Of a stretch of 64,000 bases of DNA, positions 19,560-26,549 are shown in pieces. Within the stretch, counting starts at the first letter, position 1; the number at the start of each line of letters is the position of its first letter. Source of the stretch: Akkermansia muciniphila (GTDB taxonomy: Bacteria > Verrucomicrobiota > Verrucomicrobiia > Verrucomicrobiales > Akkermansiaceae). A model generated the notes under the pieces. It was not told the origin of the DNA and searched no databases. It worked only from the letters and a program-made list of their open reading frames with translations. The stretch spans positions 1,984,001 through 2,048,000 of the forward strand of contig NZ_CP114598.1 in assembly GCF_030848305.1 (NCBI RefSeq), in the 5' to 3' direction. Made by a program: the position numbers and the translations under genes.

Positions 19560-19591
19560 GTATGACGGGAAGGGAGATATAAGGGAAGGCG

Positions 19592-21235
19592 TCAGGCTTT
19601 TGCGGAAACCTCCTCCGGAATATTATCTTCAGGGAGTTCTTCCGTCGGAACAGGGGGCAGCTCTTCAGGTTCCATAATCACGCTGTTTTTTTCAGATGCT
19701 TCCTCCTGGGCGGGCATTTCCCCGGAAGGAGAGGCAGCCGTCTGTTTTTCTGGTGCAGCGGAGTCCGTTGCCGGCGCGTCCTGTCCCTTCTCTTCCGGTT
19801 TCCGTTTTTCCTTGGGGGTCTTCTTGGGAGAAGTCGCCTGGGCGGAAACAGTTTTTGGGCGGCTGACGGTGTTATTGGAGAAAACTAGGATATAGCCCTG
19901 TTCAGACAGCCAGAGCAGGTCGCGGACCAAATTCTGCTGTTTTTCCATGGCCTGGGCTACTTCCTCTTCCGTGGCCTTTTCCTGTTCCGGGACGGGGGCC
20001 AGCTCTTTAAGCATGACGTCGACGCCTTTGCCGGGATTATTGGCCGCCCAGGTGGCAATGGACATCAGGGAATCTGATAAGACGGTGCCTTCTTCCATGG
20101 CCTTGGGGCGCGCCGGGCCGGTGTAATGGTTGCCTTTCCACTTGAAAATAGGCATATGATGCCGGGCTAACCCGTGGCAAAGGTTTGGAATCAGCATGCT
20201 GGGATGGCGGCGGGTGGTGCCGGATAATTGGATCAGGTGCGCCCACAGACCGGGGGAGAGGTGGTTTTTCTTCACGGCGCCGTTGACGAACACCTTATCC
20301 GTAACGTCATAGCATTCGTCAAAATGGTTGGATTCGAAATCCTGTTCTACCGCGGCAGGGGATTCCAGAAGCGCCTCGGAGGCTCCTTCCCGAAGGGGCT
20401 TCCAGGCGGTGCGTTTGGAAACGGATGCCTGCCATGCTTGGACAGCTTCTTCGCTCTTGTCCGTCACAATCTTGGAACGGAAAGCCTCAAAAGGCATATT
20501 GGCAAATTTGGTGCGATGCAGATTCATCAGGGCGGACTGGTAGCCGTGCCAGTTGACGGGGCCTACCAGCTCGTTGTTCAGGGAACATTTGGCAATGGCT
20601 TTGAAATCTCCTTTTGGAGCTTCCACTTCCTGTTCTACGGATTCGTAATACTTGGGCATCCAAGAGGACTGCCAGAGGTGTTTGACGGCCTCCTGCCGGG
20701 AAATAAAGCAAGCGCCGTCTCCATGCTTGCAATGATACAGATCCGGGCCGTTTTCCTGCTTCATGAATACCAGGTCATAACGGTCGTAGGAGCCCATGAC
20801 AACCTTGGCAAGATCCAGCAGGGAAATGGTGCGGCGGTGTTTCTGTACTTCCTGGTGCAAGGCGGCCAGCCCGGAATCCACGGGGCGCAGCTCCACGCGC
20901 AGACCTTCCGTCGGTTCCGCCACGGCGGAGCGGGGCGTCTGATCGCGGCGGTTGCGGAAGGAGCCGCGCGTGCGGTCTTCCCGGTTAAACCTTCTTTCGC
21001 CGCTTTGGCCGTCAACACGACGTTCCCCCCGGGGCTGGCGTCCTTCGCGGCTGTCGCGCCGCGGGCGGCGGTCGCCTCCCTGCCTGTCACCGAATCTGCG
21101 TTCCGTGTAGGATGCAGGCCGTTCCTGACGGGCTCCAGGTCTCGCCCAGGCCGGACCAAATTGAAAGTCGGCCAAGCCGGAAAGATCCGGAATCTGCTGC
21201 TTGGGGTCTGTGAAGGGAGTTTCGTCGGTCATCAT
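19592..21235 (-). CDS. Conserved protein of unknown function with Arg-rich N-terminus and acidic C-terminus
   Basis: 547 residues, not recognised. Residues 35-100 are very rich in Arg, Gly and Asp (RRFGDRQGGDRRPRRDSREG type repeats), a disordered RGG-like region often seen in RNA-binding proteins. Residues 105-420 form a folded region with GSYDRYDLVFMKQENGPDLYHCKHGDG, a conserved-looking VGPVNWHGYQSALMNLHRTKF, and HLIQLSGTTRRHPSMLIPNLCHGLARHHMPIFKWKGNHYTGPARPKAM. The last 110 residues are Pro/Glu/Lys-rich and acidic. The domain order suggests a nucleic-acid-associated protein, perhaps linked to translation, but that is only inference. It is a single gene with its own terminator. Confidence 0.6.
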   Translation of the reverse strand: MMTDETPFTDPKQQIPDLSGLADFQFGPAWARPGARQERPASYTERRFGDRQGGDRRPRRDSREGRQPRGERRVDGQSGERRFNREDRTRGSFRNRRDQTPRSAVAEPTEGLRVELRPVDSGLAALHQEVQKHRRTISLLDLAKVVMGSYDRYDLVFMKQENGPDLYHCKHGDGACFISRQEAVKHLWQSSWMPKYYESVEQEVEAPKGDFKAIAKCSLNNELVGPVNWHGYQSALMNLHRTKFANMPFEAFRSKIVTDKSEEAVQAWQASVSKRTAWKPLREGASEALLESPAAVEQDFESNHFDECYDVTDKVFVNGAVKKNHLSPGLWAHLIQLSGTTRRHPSMLIPNLCHGLARHHMPIFKWKGNHYTGPARPKAMEEGTVLSDSLMSIATWAANNPGKGVDVMLKELAPVPEQEKATEEEVAQAMEKQQNLVRDLLWLSEQGYILVFSNNTVSRPKTVSAQATSPKKTPKEKRKPEEKGQDAPATDSAAPEKQTAASPSGEMPAQEEASEKNSVIMEPEELPPVPTEELPEDNIPEEVSAKA

Positions 21236-21379
21236 GTACGGGTTGTTTCAATAGCAACTAAATGAGGGGGATGGCAATCATTTTACGTGCAAACAGACCG
21301 AAAATTGTTCAAAATGTCATGAAAGGCATCTGGAAATGCAAATATTTCCGGTGTATCCTTTCAATTCAACTTCTGTCAA

Positions 21380-21850
21380 ATGCTCTATATGGATAAAATA
21401 CGTCAACGACTTTCCGACCTTGGGTACGCCATTTACGATGCTCCCGCTCCCGTAGGCTCCTATGTGCAATGCGTACGCACGGGCAACCTGCTTCACCTCT
21501 CCGGCGGCATTTCCGTGAACGGGGACGACAAATACTTTGGCAAAGTAGGGCAGGATTTGACGGTGGAAGAAGGGCAGGCCGCTGCGCGCGCCGCTATGTT
21601 GAACCGTCTGGCCGTCATCGTGCAGGCGGTGGGTTCTCTGGAAAAAGTATCCAGAATCGTGGCCGTGAACGGATTTGTGAATGCCGGACCGGATTTTTAT
21701 GACCATCCCAAGGTGCTGAATGGCGCGTCCGACCTGCTGGTGGAAGCCTTTGGAGAAATTGGCCGCCACAGCCGCACGGCGGTAGGCGTATCCGCTCTGC
21801 CGCTCAATGTAGCGGTGGAAATCAGCATGGTGGTGGAAGTCCGTGATTAA
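21380..21850 (+). CDS. RidA-family (YjgF/UK114) protein
   Basis: 156 residues, somewhat longer than the 125-130 typical of RidA itself and closer to the YjgH/YabJ-like subgroup. Recognisable features: YVQCVRTGNLLHLSGGISV, the conserved GQDLTVEEGQAAARAAMLNRLAVIV, VNGFVNAGPDFYDHPKVLNGASDLLVEAFG and GRHSRTAVGVSALPLNVAVEISMVVEV with the key Arg in the GxxxRxxVGV-like motif. RidA proteins hydrolyse reactive enamine/imine intermediates in the cytosol. Start may be the ATG at 21380 or at 21389. It lies alone, just ahead of tRNA-Leu. Confidence 0.9.
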   Translation: MLYMDKIRQRLSDLGYAIYDAPAPVGSYVQCVRTGNLLHLSGGISVNGDDKYFGKVGQDLTVEEGQAAARAAMLNRLAVIVQAVGSLEKVSRIVAVNGFVNAGPDFYDHPKVLNGASDLLVEAFGEIGRHSRTAVGVSALPLNVAVEISMVVEVRD

Positions 21851-21919
21851 TATTTAAAAATCGGAAGGGATTCGTGCTTGAATCCCGGCGGCATTCCTGT
21901 AGAGTGCCGTCCGGTCAAT

Positions 21920-22002
21920 GCCCTCGTGGCGGAATGGTAGACGCTGCAGACTTAAAATCTGTTGTCCGCAAGGACGTACCGGTTCGAGTCCGGTCGGGGG
22001 TA
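21920..22002 (+). tRNA. tRNA-Leu (anticodon TAA)
   Basis: Class II tRNA: acceptor GCCCTCG with CGGGGGT (two wobble pairs), D-arm GGCGGAATGGTAGACGC, anticodon loop CTTAAAA giving TAA, a variable arm TTGTCCGCAAGGACGT, and T-arm ACCGGTTCGAGTCCGGT. No CCA is encoded. Confidence 0.93.
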
Positions 22003-22034
22003 CTTTGCCGGGAGTAAATGCACATAAATAAAAA

Positions 22035-22057
22035 GCCCGCTGTTTGCGGGCCTTTTT
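22035..22057 (+). terminator. Terminator after tRNA-Leu
   Basis: GCCCGC-TGTTT-GCGGGC hairpin followed by CTTTTTTG. Its position rules out the upstream ATG at 22018 as the start of the sanA coding region. Confidence 0.85.
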
Positions 22058-22089
22058 TGTTTGGCTCCAATCATTATTTGCTGGCTGAA

Positions 22090-22824
22090 ATGGAAATACG
22101 GAGTATGAAGTTGTTGGGTATCTTCCGGTCGGGAAAATCAGATGGTTCATGGTTCCCTGGAAAAAAGGGAATGCTGTTGGCGTTGAAAATAGCAGGAGGC
22201 ATTCTTGCGGCAGCGGTTGTGATGTGCGTTGTCGCGGAATGGTACATTGATTCCGTTTCAGGGGGCAGGATTGTTGAGCATTCCAGGGATGTCCCCGTTC
22301 GTGCTCCTGTTCTTGTGTTAGGATGCTCCCCGACATTCATGGGCGCCCCTAACGGGTATTTCCATAACAGGATGGATACGGCCTCGGAACTTTGGAAGAA
22401 CGGAAAGGCAACGGTTTTCATTGTTTCCGGAGATAATAGTTCTCATGCTTACAATGAACCGGAATGGATGAAACAGGCACTGGTGGATCGTGGCGTCCCA
22501 GAGGAGCGAATTGTATGTGATTTTGCTGGGTTGCGGACTCTGGATTCTGTCGTGAGGATGAAGGAAATTTTTGGTGTTTCGGCGATGATTGTTGTTTCTC
22601 AGGAATTTCACAATGAACGCGCCCTGGCAATCGCGGCGCATGAGGGGATGGATGCCTGGGCCGTCAGCGCGCCGGATGTTCCCAACCGCCGTTCCCGTAT
22701 GAAAAGCTGGTTCAGGGAGCGTGCGGCCCGCGTATGGATGATGCTGGACTTGTGGGTTTGGAGTCGTGAACCTCGTTTTTTGGGTGAACCTGTGGTTTTG
22801 CCGGAAATAAAAGAGGAAAAATGA
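22090..22824 (+). CDS. sanA: SanA/YdcF-like (DUF218) membrane protein
   Basis: About 244 residues from ATG 22090 (22105 is equally possible). One N-terminal membrane helix (MLLALKIAGGILAAAVVMCVVAEWYI) anchors an extracytoplasmic DUF218 domain. SanA signatures: PVLVLGCSPTFMGAPNGYFHNRMDTASELW, FIVSGDNSSHAYNEPEWMKQALVDRGVP, DFAGLRTLDSVVRMKEIFG and VVSQEFHNERALAIA. SanA affects envelope permeability (vancomycin exclusion at high temperature in enterobacteria); the molecular reaction is unknown. It is the last intact gene before the prophage. Confidence 0.88.
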   Translation: MEIRSMKLLGIFRSGKSDGSWFPGKKGMLLALKIAGGILAAAVVMCVVAEWYIDSVSGGRIVEHSRDVPVRAPVLVLGCSPTFMGAPNGYFHNRMDTASELWKNGKATVFIVSGDNSSHAYNEPEWMKQALVDRGVPEERIVCDFAGLRTLDSVVRMKEIFGVSAMIVVSQEFHNERALAIAAHEGMDAWAVSAPDVPNRRSRMKSWFRERAARVWMMLDLWVWSREPRFLGEPVVLPEIKEEK

Positions 22825-23265
22825 ACAACACCTTAGCGGCAGGGCGCACCATAAAATGTCTTTTGATGCGGTACGATCACCCGGAAGGAGAGAATGCCCG
22901 CGCCTTGAATTATTAAATGCTGAATGGCCTGCTCATGTTGGTTACGTGGGATGATTGCCATGAAGGTGGGAAAGGAGCCAGAAGGGCTGAGTGAACAATT
23001 CGTCATGAAAGACGGCAGGGGGATGGAATGGGAGAGGTTAAGACGGACGATTTTTCAGGGAAGCAATGTACTGCCAGTGAAAAAATGTTGCTGTTTGCAG
23101 TCCATGCCGTGTGTCTGGAGGTCATGAACCAGTTCGTGCGCAAAAATACGGTCAAAATTCAGGAGAGAGGCGGGGCTGGCAGTGGAGGCCGTGCGCTTTA
23201 TTGTCCTTCATAGAAAAAACAGGCGCAATCCTTCCCCTTATCTTATGCGTATGGGCGGGCAACGG
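22825..23265. other. Left flank of the prophage, no intact gene
   Basis: Short open stretches at 22924-23127 and 23028-23213 overlap in different frames and match nothing recognised. The stretch ends at ACGG 23262-23265, the putative target duplication. Joining it to the DNA after 54165 does not restore a recognisable gene. Confidence 0.45.
23262..23265. repeat. Putative target-site duplication, left copy
   Basis: ACGG directly precedes the TG of the left prophage end, and the same ACGG follows the CA of the right end (54166-54169). Mu-type elements duplicate 5 bp; ACGGT is present at both junctions if the left T is counted as shared with the terminal TG. Confidence 0.55.
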
Positions 23266-23418
23266 TGAAAAGGGACAGTATAGTTGAAATAGGGTGAATT
23301 AGGGGTGAAATAGCCTGAAAGCTAGCAATGGCGTGGGATTACGGCGATGGAAAGAAGAGACGGGTAGTTGCGATGAAGGAACATGAAACTACCGAAGCGG
23401 GACAGGTTGTTGCGATAT
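23266..23418. repeat. Left end of the prophage with transposase-binding-like sites
   Basis: Three related motifs point inward: ATAGTTGAAATAG at 23280-23292, TAGTTGCGAT at 23365-23374 and GTTGTTGCGATAT at 23406-23418. The last belongs to a 22-bp sequence (23397-23418) that recurs inverted at 54117-54138. Spacing (about 85 then 43 bp) mirrors the L1, L2, L3 layout of phage Mu. Confidence 0.75.
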
Positions 23419-23422
23419 GAAA

Positions 23423-23442
23423 AGCCCCTCCGAAGAGGGGCT
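23423..23442 (-). terminator. Terminator of the leftward prophage genes
   Basis: AGCCCCTC-CGAA-GAGGGGCT hairpin just past the methyltransferase stop; the minus strand continues with TTTTC. It keeps repressor-operon transcription from running through the left end. Confidence 0.75.
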
Positions 23443-23449
23443 GTTAATA

Positions 23450-24163
23450 TTACGATGCCAAAGCAAGGCCAAGCCGATTACAGGCGATCCGATAATATTC
23501 CGGAGATAGTTCAATCCCGGTTGCGGCATGTCCCAAATTTTGCGCCGCTGCCAGCGTAGAACCTGACCCGGCGAACGGGTCAAGAATCTTGGATTGCGCA
23601 GGCAGAACCGTCATGAGATGTTCCATTAGAGCAACGGGCTTGCCCGTCATGTGATGCCTATTTTTTCGAGATGGAATAGAAGCGCGGAAAATACCAGTAG
23701 GGAAACAACGTGGCCCAGGCATGCGGCTGCCATTGGTGGCATATAATATATACTCACACTGTTGACGGAACATACCGGGATTAGGGCGGCATCCCTCCGT
23801 TTTATCCCATACGACAACCCCGCGCCAGGTCCACCCAGTTAATTGCATGGCATCACTGACAAGTGGGAGCTGTCGCCAATCAGAAAAGAGCATCAGCCAT
23901 CCACCGGGACGTGTGATCCGAAGTGCAAGAGAAAGCCAGTGAATCGTCCAAAGCATGTGAATACGCTGATCATGTGAATCATTACGGAATGAAGGAAAAG
24001 CCTGACTTAGATTGTATTTGTCTCTTGGATCAGACTTGCTGTTCATTACCGAATTGCCGCTAGAATAAGGGGGATCGGTGATAATGGCATCAAAAGCCGC
24101 ATCCGGCATACCCATCATAAGGTCCAGGCAATCCCCTTGAATCATTGTTTGAGTGTTGGTCAT
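23450..24163 (-). CDS. Phage DNA methyltransferase (adenine-N6 or cytosine-N4)
   Basis: 237 residues. The catalytic DPPY motif is at D30-Y33 (DAIITDPPYSSGNS) and the AdoMet-binding FAGSGST at F197-T203, so the order is motif IV then motif I, as in beta-class enzymes. The target-recognition region lies between them. The presence of DPPY allows adenine-N6 or cytosine-N4 methylation. In phages such solitary enzymes usually protect the genome against host restriction. It is the leftmost prophage gene, transcribed away from the early operon and probably expressed with the repressor in the lysogen. No cognate endonuclease is nearby. Confidence 0.9.
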   Translation of the reverse strand: MTNTQTMIQGDCLDLMMGMPDAAFDAIITDPPYSSGNSVMNSKSDPRDKYNLSQAFPSFRNDSHDQRIHMLWTIHWLSLALRITRPGGWLMLFSDWRQLPLVSDAMQLTGWTWRGVVVWDKTEGCRPNPGMFRQQCEYILYATNGSRMPGPRCFPTGIFRASIPSRKNRHHMTGKPVALMEHLMTVLPAQSKILDPFAGSGSTLAAAQNLGHAATGIELSPEYYRIACNRLGLALAS

Positions 24164-24298
24164 AGGGGCATAAGCATAGCTTATGCACGGCTCTTTTTAA
24201 GGAGCGCAAGGAATTTTTTTTGAGATGGGATAGAGGAGTGGCAAATTTAGCCGAGAAACAATGAAGATCAACAGAGGAGGAAGAAATGTGTAAGGGAA

Positions 24299-24745
24299 CT
24301 ATTGTTTCTTTTCAGGAGATGATGTCCCAAAAGGATCATCAGGATCAATGTAATCAGGGTCATTAGGATTAAAATATTTAGTTTCATTTTTTTTTGTAAT
24401 TATAATTACAGAGTCTTCCGTCTCACATAGGGTTCCTACATACTCTTCATCGTGCATAAACTCAGAAAGAAAACTATGAAGGTTGTCCATAGCGGTCGTA
24501 AAATCAAGTTTTCCACTTCTGGCTATATCAAGCGCCTCTTTCAAAGCTTTTTGTTCAGACAATTCAGATTTTGGAATACTTTTCCAACAGTATTCACGAT
24601 AAGTTACTTTTCTCTTTTTATTATCCACTGATTTTGTGGATGTTTTTTCGGCTTTGTGCTGACTTAAGATATAGGTGTTCCATGCTTGTAGGGAAACCAT
24701 GCATCCAACAAAACCCATAAGCGTATATATTTGCCACGTCTTCAT
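24299..24745 (-). CDS. Unknown phage protein with an N-terminal membrane anchor
   Basis: 148 residues, not recognised. A single N-terminal hydrophobic segment (IYTLMGFVGCMVSLQAWNTYIL) is followed by a charged, soluble domain and an Asp/Pro-rich tail (NPNDPDYIDPDDPFG). The gene lies between the repressor and the methyltransferase on the repressor transcript and has lower GC than the structural genes. Its place in the lysogenic operon would suit a superinfection-exclusion or host-defence function, but this is inference only. Confidence 0.65.
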   Translation of the reverse strand: MKTWQIYTLMGFVGCMVSLQAWNTYILSQHKAEKTSTKSVDNKKRKVTYREYCWKSIPKSELSEQKALKEALDIARSGKLDFTTAMDNLHSFLSEFMHDEEYVGTLCETEDSVIIITKKNETKYFNPNDPDYIDPDDPFGTSSPEKKQ

Positions 24746-24763
24746 CGTTTTTTCTCAATGATG

Positions 24764-25099
24764 CTATTTACTGACATTATTGACCAATAGTTTAAGAGCA
24801 TCTCTCAGCTTCACAAGCTCTTGCTCTGCTTGCAAATATTTATTGCGCCAATAATCAACATTTTTGTTCATTTCTTCCTCAGTGGCCCCCATAAGCCAAT
24901 CCATAGATACACCCAGTATTCTCGAAATGCGGTATAATTCGGAACTGCTGGGTAAATGGTGGCCCCTGCTGTAGCGGGATATGGCATTAGGTTCTACTCC
25001 TAATTTCATTGCTAAGTCTTTCTTCTTTATACCTTTACTCTTGAGAATAGAATTTAGCCTCTCAGAAAAAGAACAACATTGTTCATTTTTTTCTTGCAT
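24764..25099 (-). CDS. Phage repressor, XRE/Cro-CI type helix-turn-helix
   Basis: 111 residues if translation starts at ATG 25099 (MQEKNEQCCSFSERL); an in-frame ATG at 25126 abuts the operator palindrome and is less likely. The HTH is residues 15-70: LNSILKSKGIKKKDLAMKLGVEPNAISRYSRGHHLPSSSELYRISRILGVSMDWLMG. The C-terminal 40 residues are helical (NVDYWRNKYLQAEQELVKLRDALKLLV), a probable coiled coil for dimerisation. It faces the Ner-like gene across a palindromic operator, so it is the candidate lysogeny repressor. There is no LexA-like peptidase domain, so SOS self-cleavage is not expected. Confidence 0.82.
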   Translation of the reverse strand: MQEKNEQCCSFSERLNSILKSKGIKKKDLAMKLGVEPNAISRYSRGHHLPSSSELYRISRILGVSMDWLMGATEEEMNKNVDYWRNKYLQAEQELVKLRDALKLLVNNVSK

Positions 25100-25126
25100 G
25101 AAATGAGCACTATTGGTTATTTTCAT

Positions 25127-25153
25127 GTAACGAGTAACACGGTTACGCGTTAC
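25127..25153. promoter_or_regulatory. Operator between repressor and early operon
   Basis: Two GTAAC boxes (25127-25131, 25134-25138) are mirrored by two GTTAC boxes (25142-25146, 25149-25153), each pair 2 bp apart, around a centre at 25140. The nested dyad lies in the divergent promoter region and can bind repressor and Ner-like protein. Confidence 0.75.
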
Positions 25154-25171
25154 ACAACGCAACCTAACATC

Positions 25172-25378
25172 ATGAATGAGGTAAAACAAGAAACTATAAA
25201 CAAGCAATGGCTTTATGGACAAGGGTGGACTATTCAGGAGGCAGCCAATTATCTGGGGGTGCACCGAGTACATCTTAATTTGGTTCTCTCTGGAGAGAGG
25301 TCCAGCAAGCGGCTGATGGCAAAGGTTGTCAAGCTACCACACAAAAAACTGGAGCTTAGGAAAAATATAAAAAAATGA
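25172..25378 (+). CDS. Ner/Cro-like early regulator
   Basis: 68 residues from ATG 25172; the upstream in-frame extension would overlap the operator. A helix-turn-helix is seen in WTIQEAANYLGVHRVHLNLVLSGERSSKRLMAKVVKLP. By position (first rightward gene, opposite the repressor) and size it matches the role of Mu Ner or lambda Cro: down-regulating the repressor and early promoter. Its stop overlaps the next start (ATGA), so it leads the early operon. Confidence 0.72.
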   Translation: MNEVKQETINKQWLYGQGWTIQEAANYLGVHRVHLNLVLSGERSSKRLMAKVVKLPHKKLELRKNIKK

Positions 25379-25563
25379 TCGTCTTGTTTCACATCGTCAA
25401 AGTCGTCCTGACCCGATTGCTGGAAATTGCCGTGCTAGCGGCGATGGCCGGAGTGGCAGCCTGGTGCGGGGTTTACTGCCTGGACGATGAAGCCCGGCAA
25501 GTAAGGGAAGGAAGAAAAGACCCCCGAACGGCTGTTTTGCCCGTATTACCCGATGAAGGATGA
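25375..25563 (+). CDS. Small membrane protein in the early operon
   Basis: 62 residues, unrecognised. One strong transmembrane helix (VLTRLLEIAVLAAMAGVAAWCGVYCL) followed by a charged tail. Starts within the stop of the Ner-like gene and overlaps the following gene by 11 bases, so it is translationally coupled. Small early membrane proteins in phages often affect host envelope or superinfection, but nothing specific can be said. Confidence 0.6.
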   Translation: MIVLFHIVKVVLTRLLEIAVLAAMAGVAAWCGVYCLDDEARQVREGRKDPRTAVLPVLPDEG

Positions 25564-25783
25564 AAAATTGACGCCCCTTGAAAAAAACGTGGTGCTGGCA
25601 TTGCTTAGCCGTCCCCAGTTCCGCCGCTGGGCGGGGCTGCCGGAAAAGGGGCCGCTGACGCTGCAACAAATAGCCGATTGTCTGGACGTGTCCCCGCAGA
25701 CCATCCAGGGGATTGAAGCCCGCGCAAGACTGAAACTGAAAGAAGCCCTATTGAAAGAATTTGCGGACCATGAAAAAATGTGA
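25553..25783 (+). CDS. Sigma-70 region-4-like helix-turn-helix protein
   Basis: 76 residues. LTPLEKNVVLALLSRPQFRRWAGLPEKGPLTLQQIADCLDVSPQTIQGIEARARLKLKEAL resembles sigma region 4 (the R-A-x-x-K-L-K-E recognition helix end is typical). No other sigma regions are present. It may bind -35-type elements, act as an anti-host sigma adaptor or activate phage middle genes. It overlaps genes on both sides. Confidence 0.7.
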   Translation: MKDEKLTPLEKNVVLALLSRPQFRRWAGLPEKGPLTLQQIADCLDVSPQTIQGIEARARLKLKEALLKEFADHEKM

Positions 25784-26549
25784 ATTGAGCATCCCGGAAG
25801 CAACCCGGATTGCCCTGGGGGTGAGTGAGGCGAACCGCCTGCACCAGTACGCCACCGCCCAGGCGGAAATGGCCGTTGTGGCTGGAAAGAATGCCGTGCT
25901 GGCCGTGCTGCGGCTTGGCAGGCTGTTGAAAGATTTGAAGGCCGCTACCGTTCACGGTGAGTGGGGACAACTGTTTAAGAAAGAAAACAACACGAAATCG
26001 GACACATGTGTCCGATTTGGAGAACAAGCACATTTAGATTTCACAGAAAGGACTGCTCGCCGCTACATGCGCTGCTACCAGGAAGCAGCGGCACGACTGG
26101 GGCAGGACGAACGGCCTGCGCTGGACATGGGCCTGGACGGCGAAGCTGTGGAAACCCTGCCGGAACTGGTGAAAAAAGCCACCGGGAACGCCGTTACCCC
26201 CCGGCAAATGATGCTGAATCTGCAAGTGGTGAAAGACGGCAGCAAGAGCGCCGCCCAAGCCGCGCGTCTGGCCCAGCACGAAACCATCTTGAAAAACCGG
26301 GGGAAAGGCCGTGCCTCCTCCCCCGTAAGCCCGGAACAGGCCATGATGGCCGCGGTGGCAGCCGTGCAGCCGGAAGAAGAATTGAGGGAACAGAAGAAGC
26401 AGGTGGCCGTCAAGGACGCCCACCACATTGCAACGCTGATGGCTGAATTCCTGGAAGCGGATTTGCACAGGTATTTGCCCGGAAACGACCGGGAGGCATT
26501 TTGTATCCTGTTGAGTGATTTTCAGAAAGTTATCAAGGAAGGAAAATGA
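25770..26549 (+). CDS. Phage DUF3102-like protein of unknown function
   Basis: 259 residues from ATG 25770. The central motif LRLGRLLKDLKAATVHGEWGQLFKKEN...FTERTARRYMRCYQEAAARLG recalls DUF3102-type phage proteins, which contain a helical DNA-binding-like segment. The rest is helical and charged, with an Ala/Glu-rich linker. It directly precedes the transposase gene and overlaps it by 4 bases (ATGA), so it may be a transposition or regulatory accessory factor. Function is inferred from position only. Confidence 0.6.
   Translation: MKKCELSIPEATRIALGVSEANRLHQYATAQAEMAVVAGKNAVLAVLRLGRLLKDLKAATVHGEWGQLFKKENNTKSDTCVRFGEQAHLDFTERTARRYMRCYQEAAARLGQDERPALDMGLDGEAVETLPELVKKATGNAVTPRQMMLNLQVVKDGSKSAAQAARLAQHETILKNRGKGRASSPVSPEQAMMAAVAAVQPEEELREQKKQVAVKDAHHIATLMAEFLEADLHRYLPGNDREAFCILLSDFQKVIKEGK

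Noticed and set aside
22018-22089. ATG at 22018 as the sanA start
   Set aside because: It would run through the tRNA-Leu terminator hairpin; the SanA-type membrane segment follows later starts.
23348-23418. TG at 23348 as the left phage end
   Set aside because: It would put the repeat nearest the end, but neither terminal similarity nor target duplication fits. TG at 23266 matches the right end at 20 of 29 positions and leaves ACGG on both sides.
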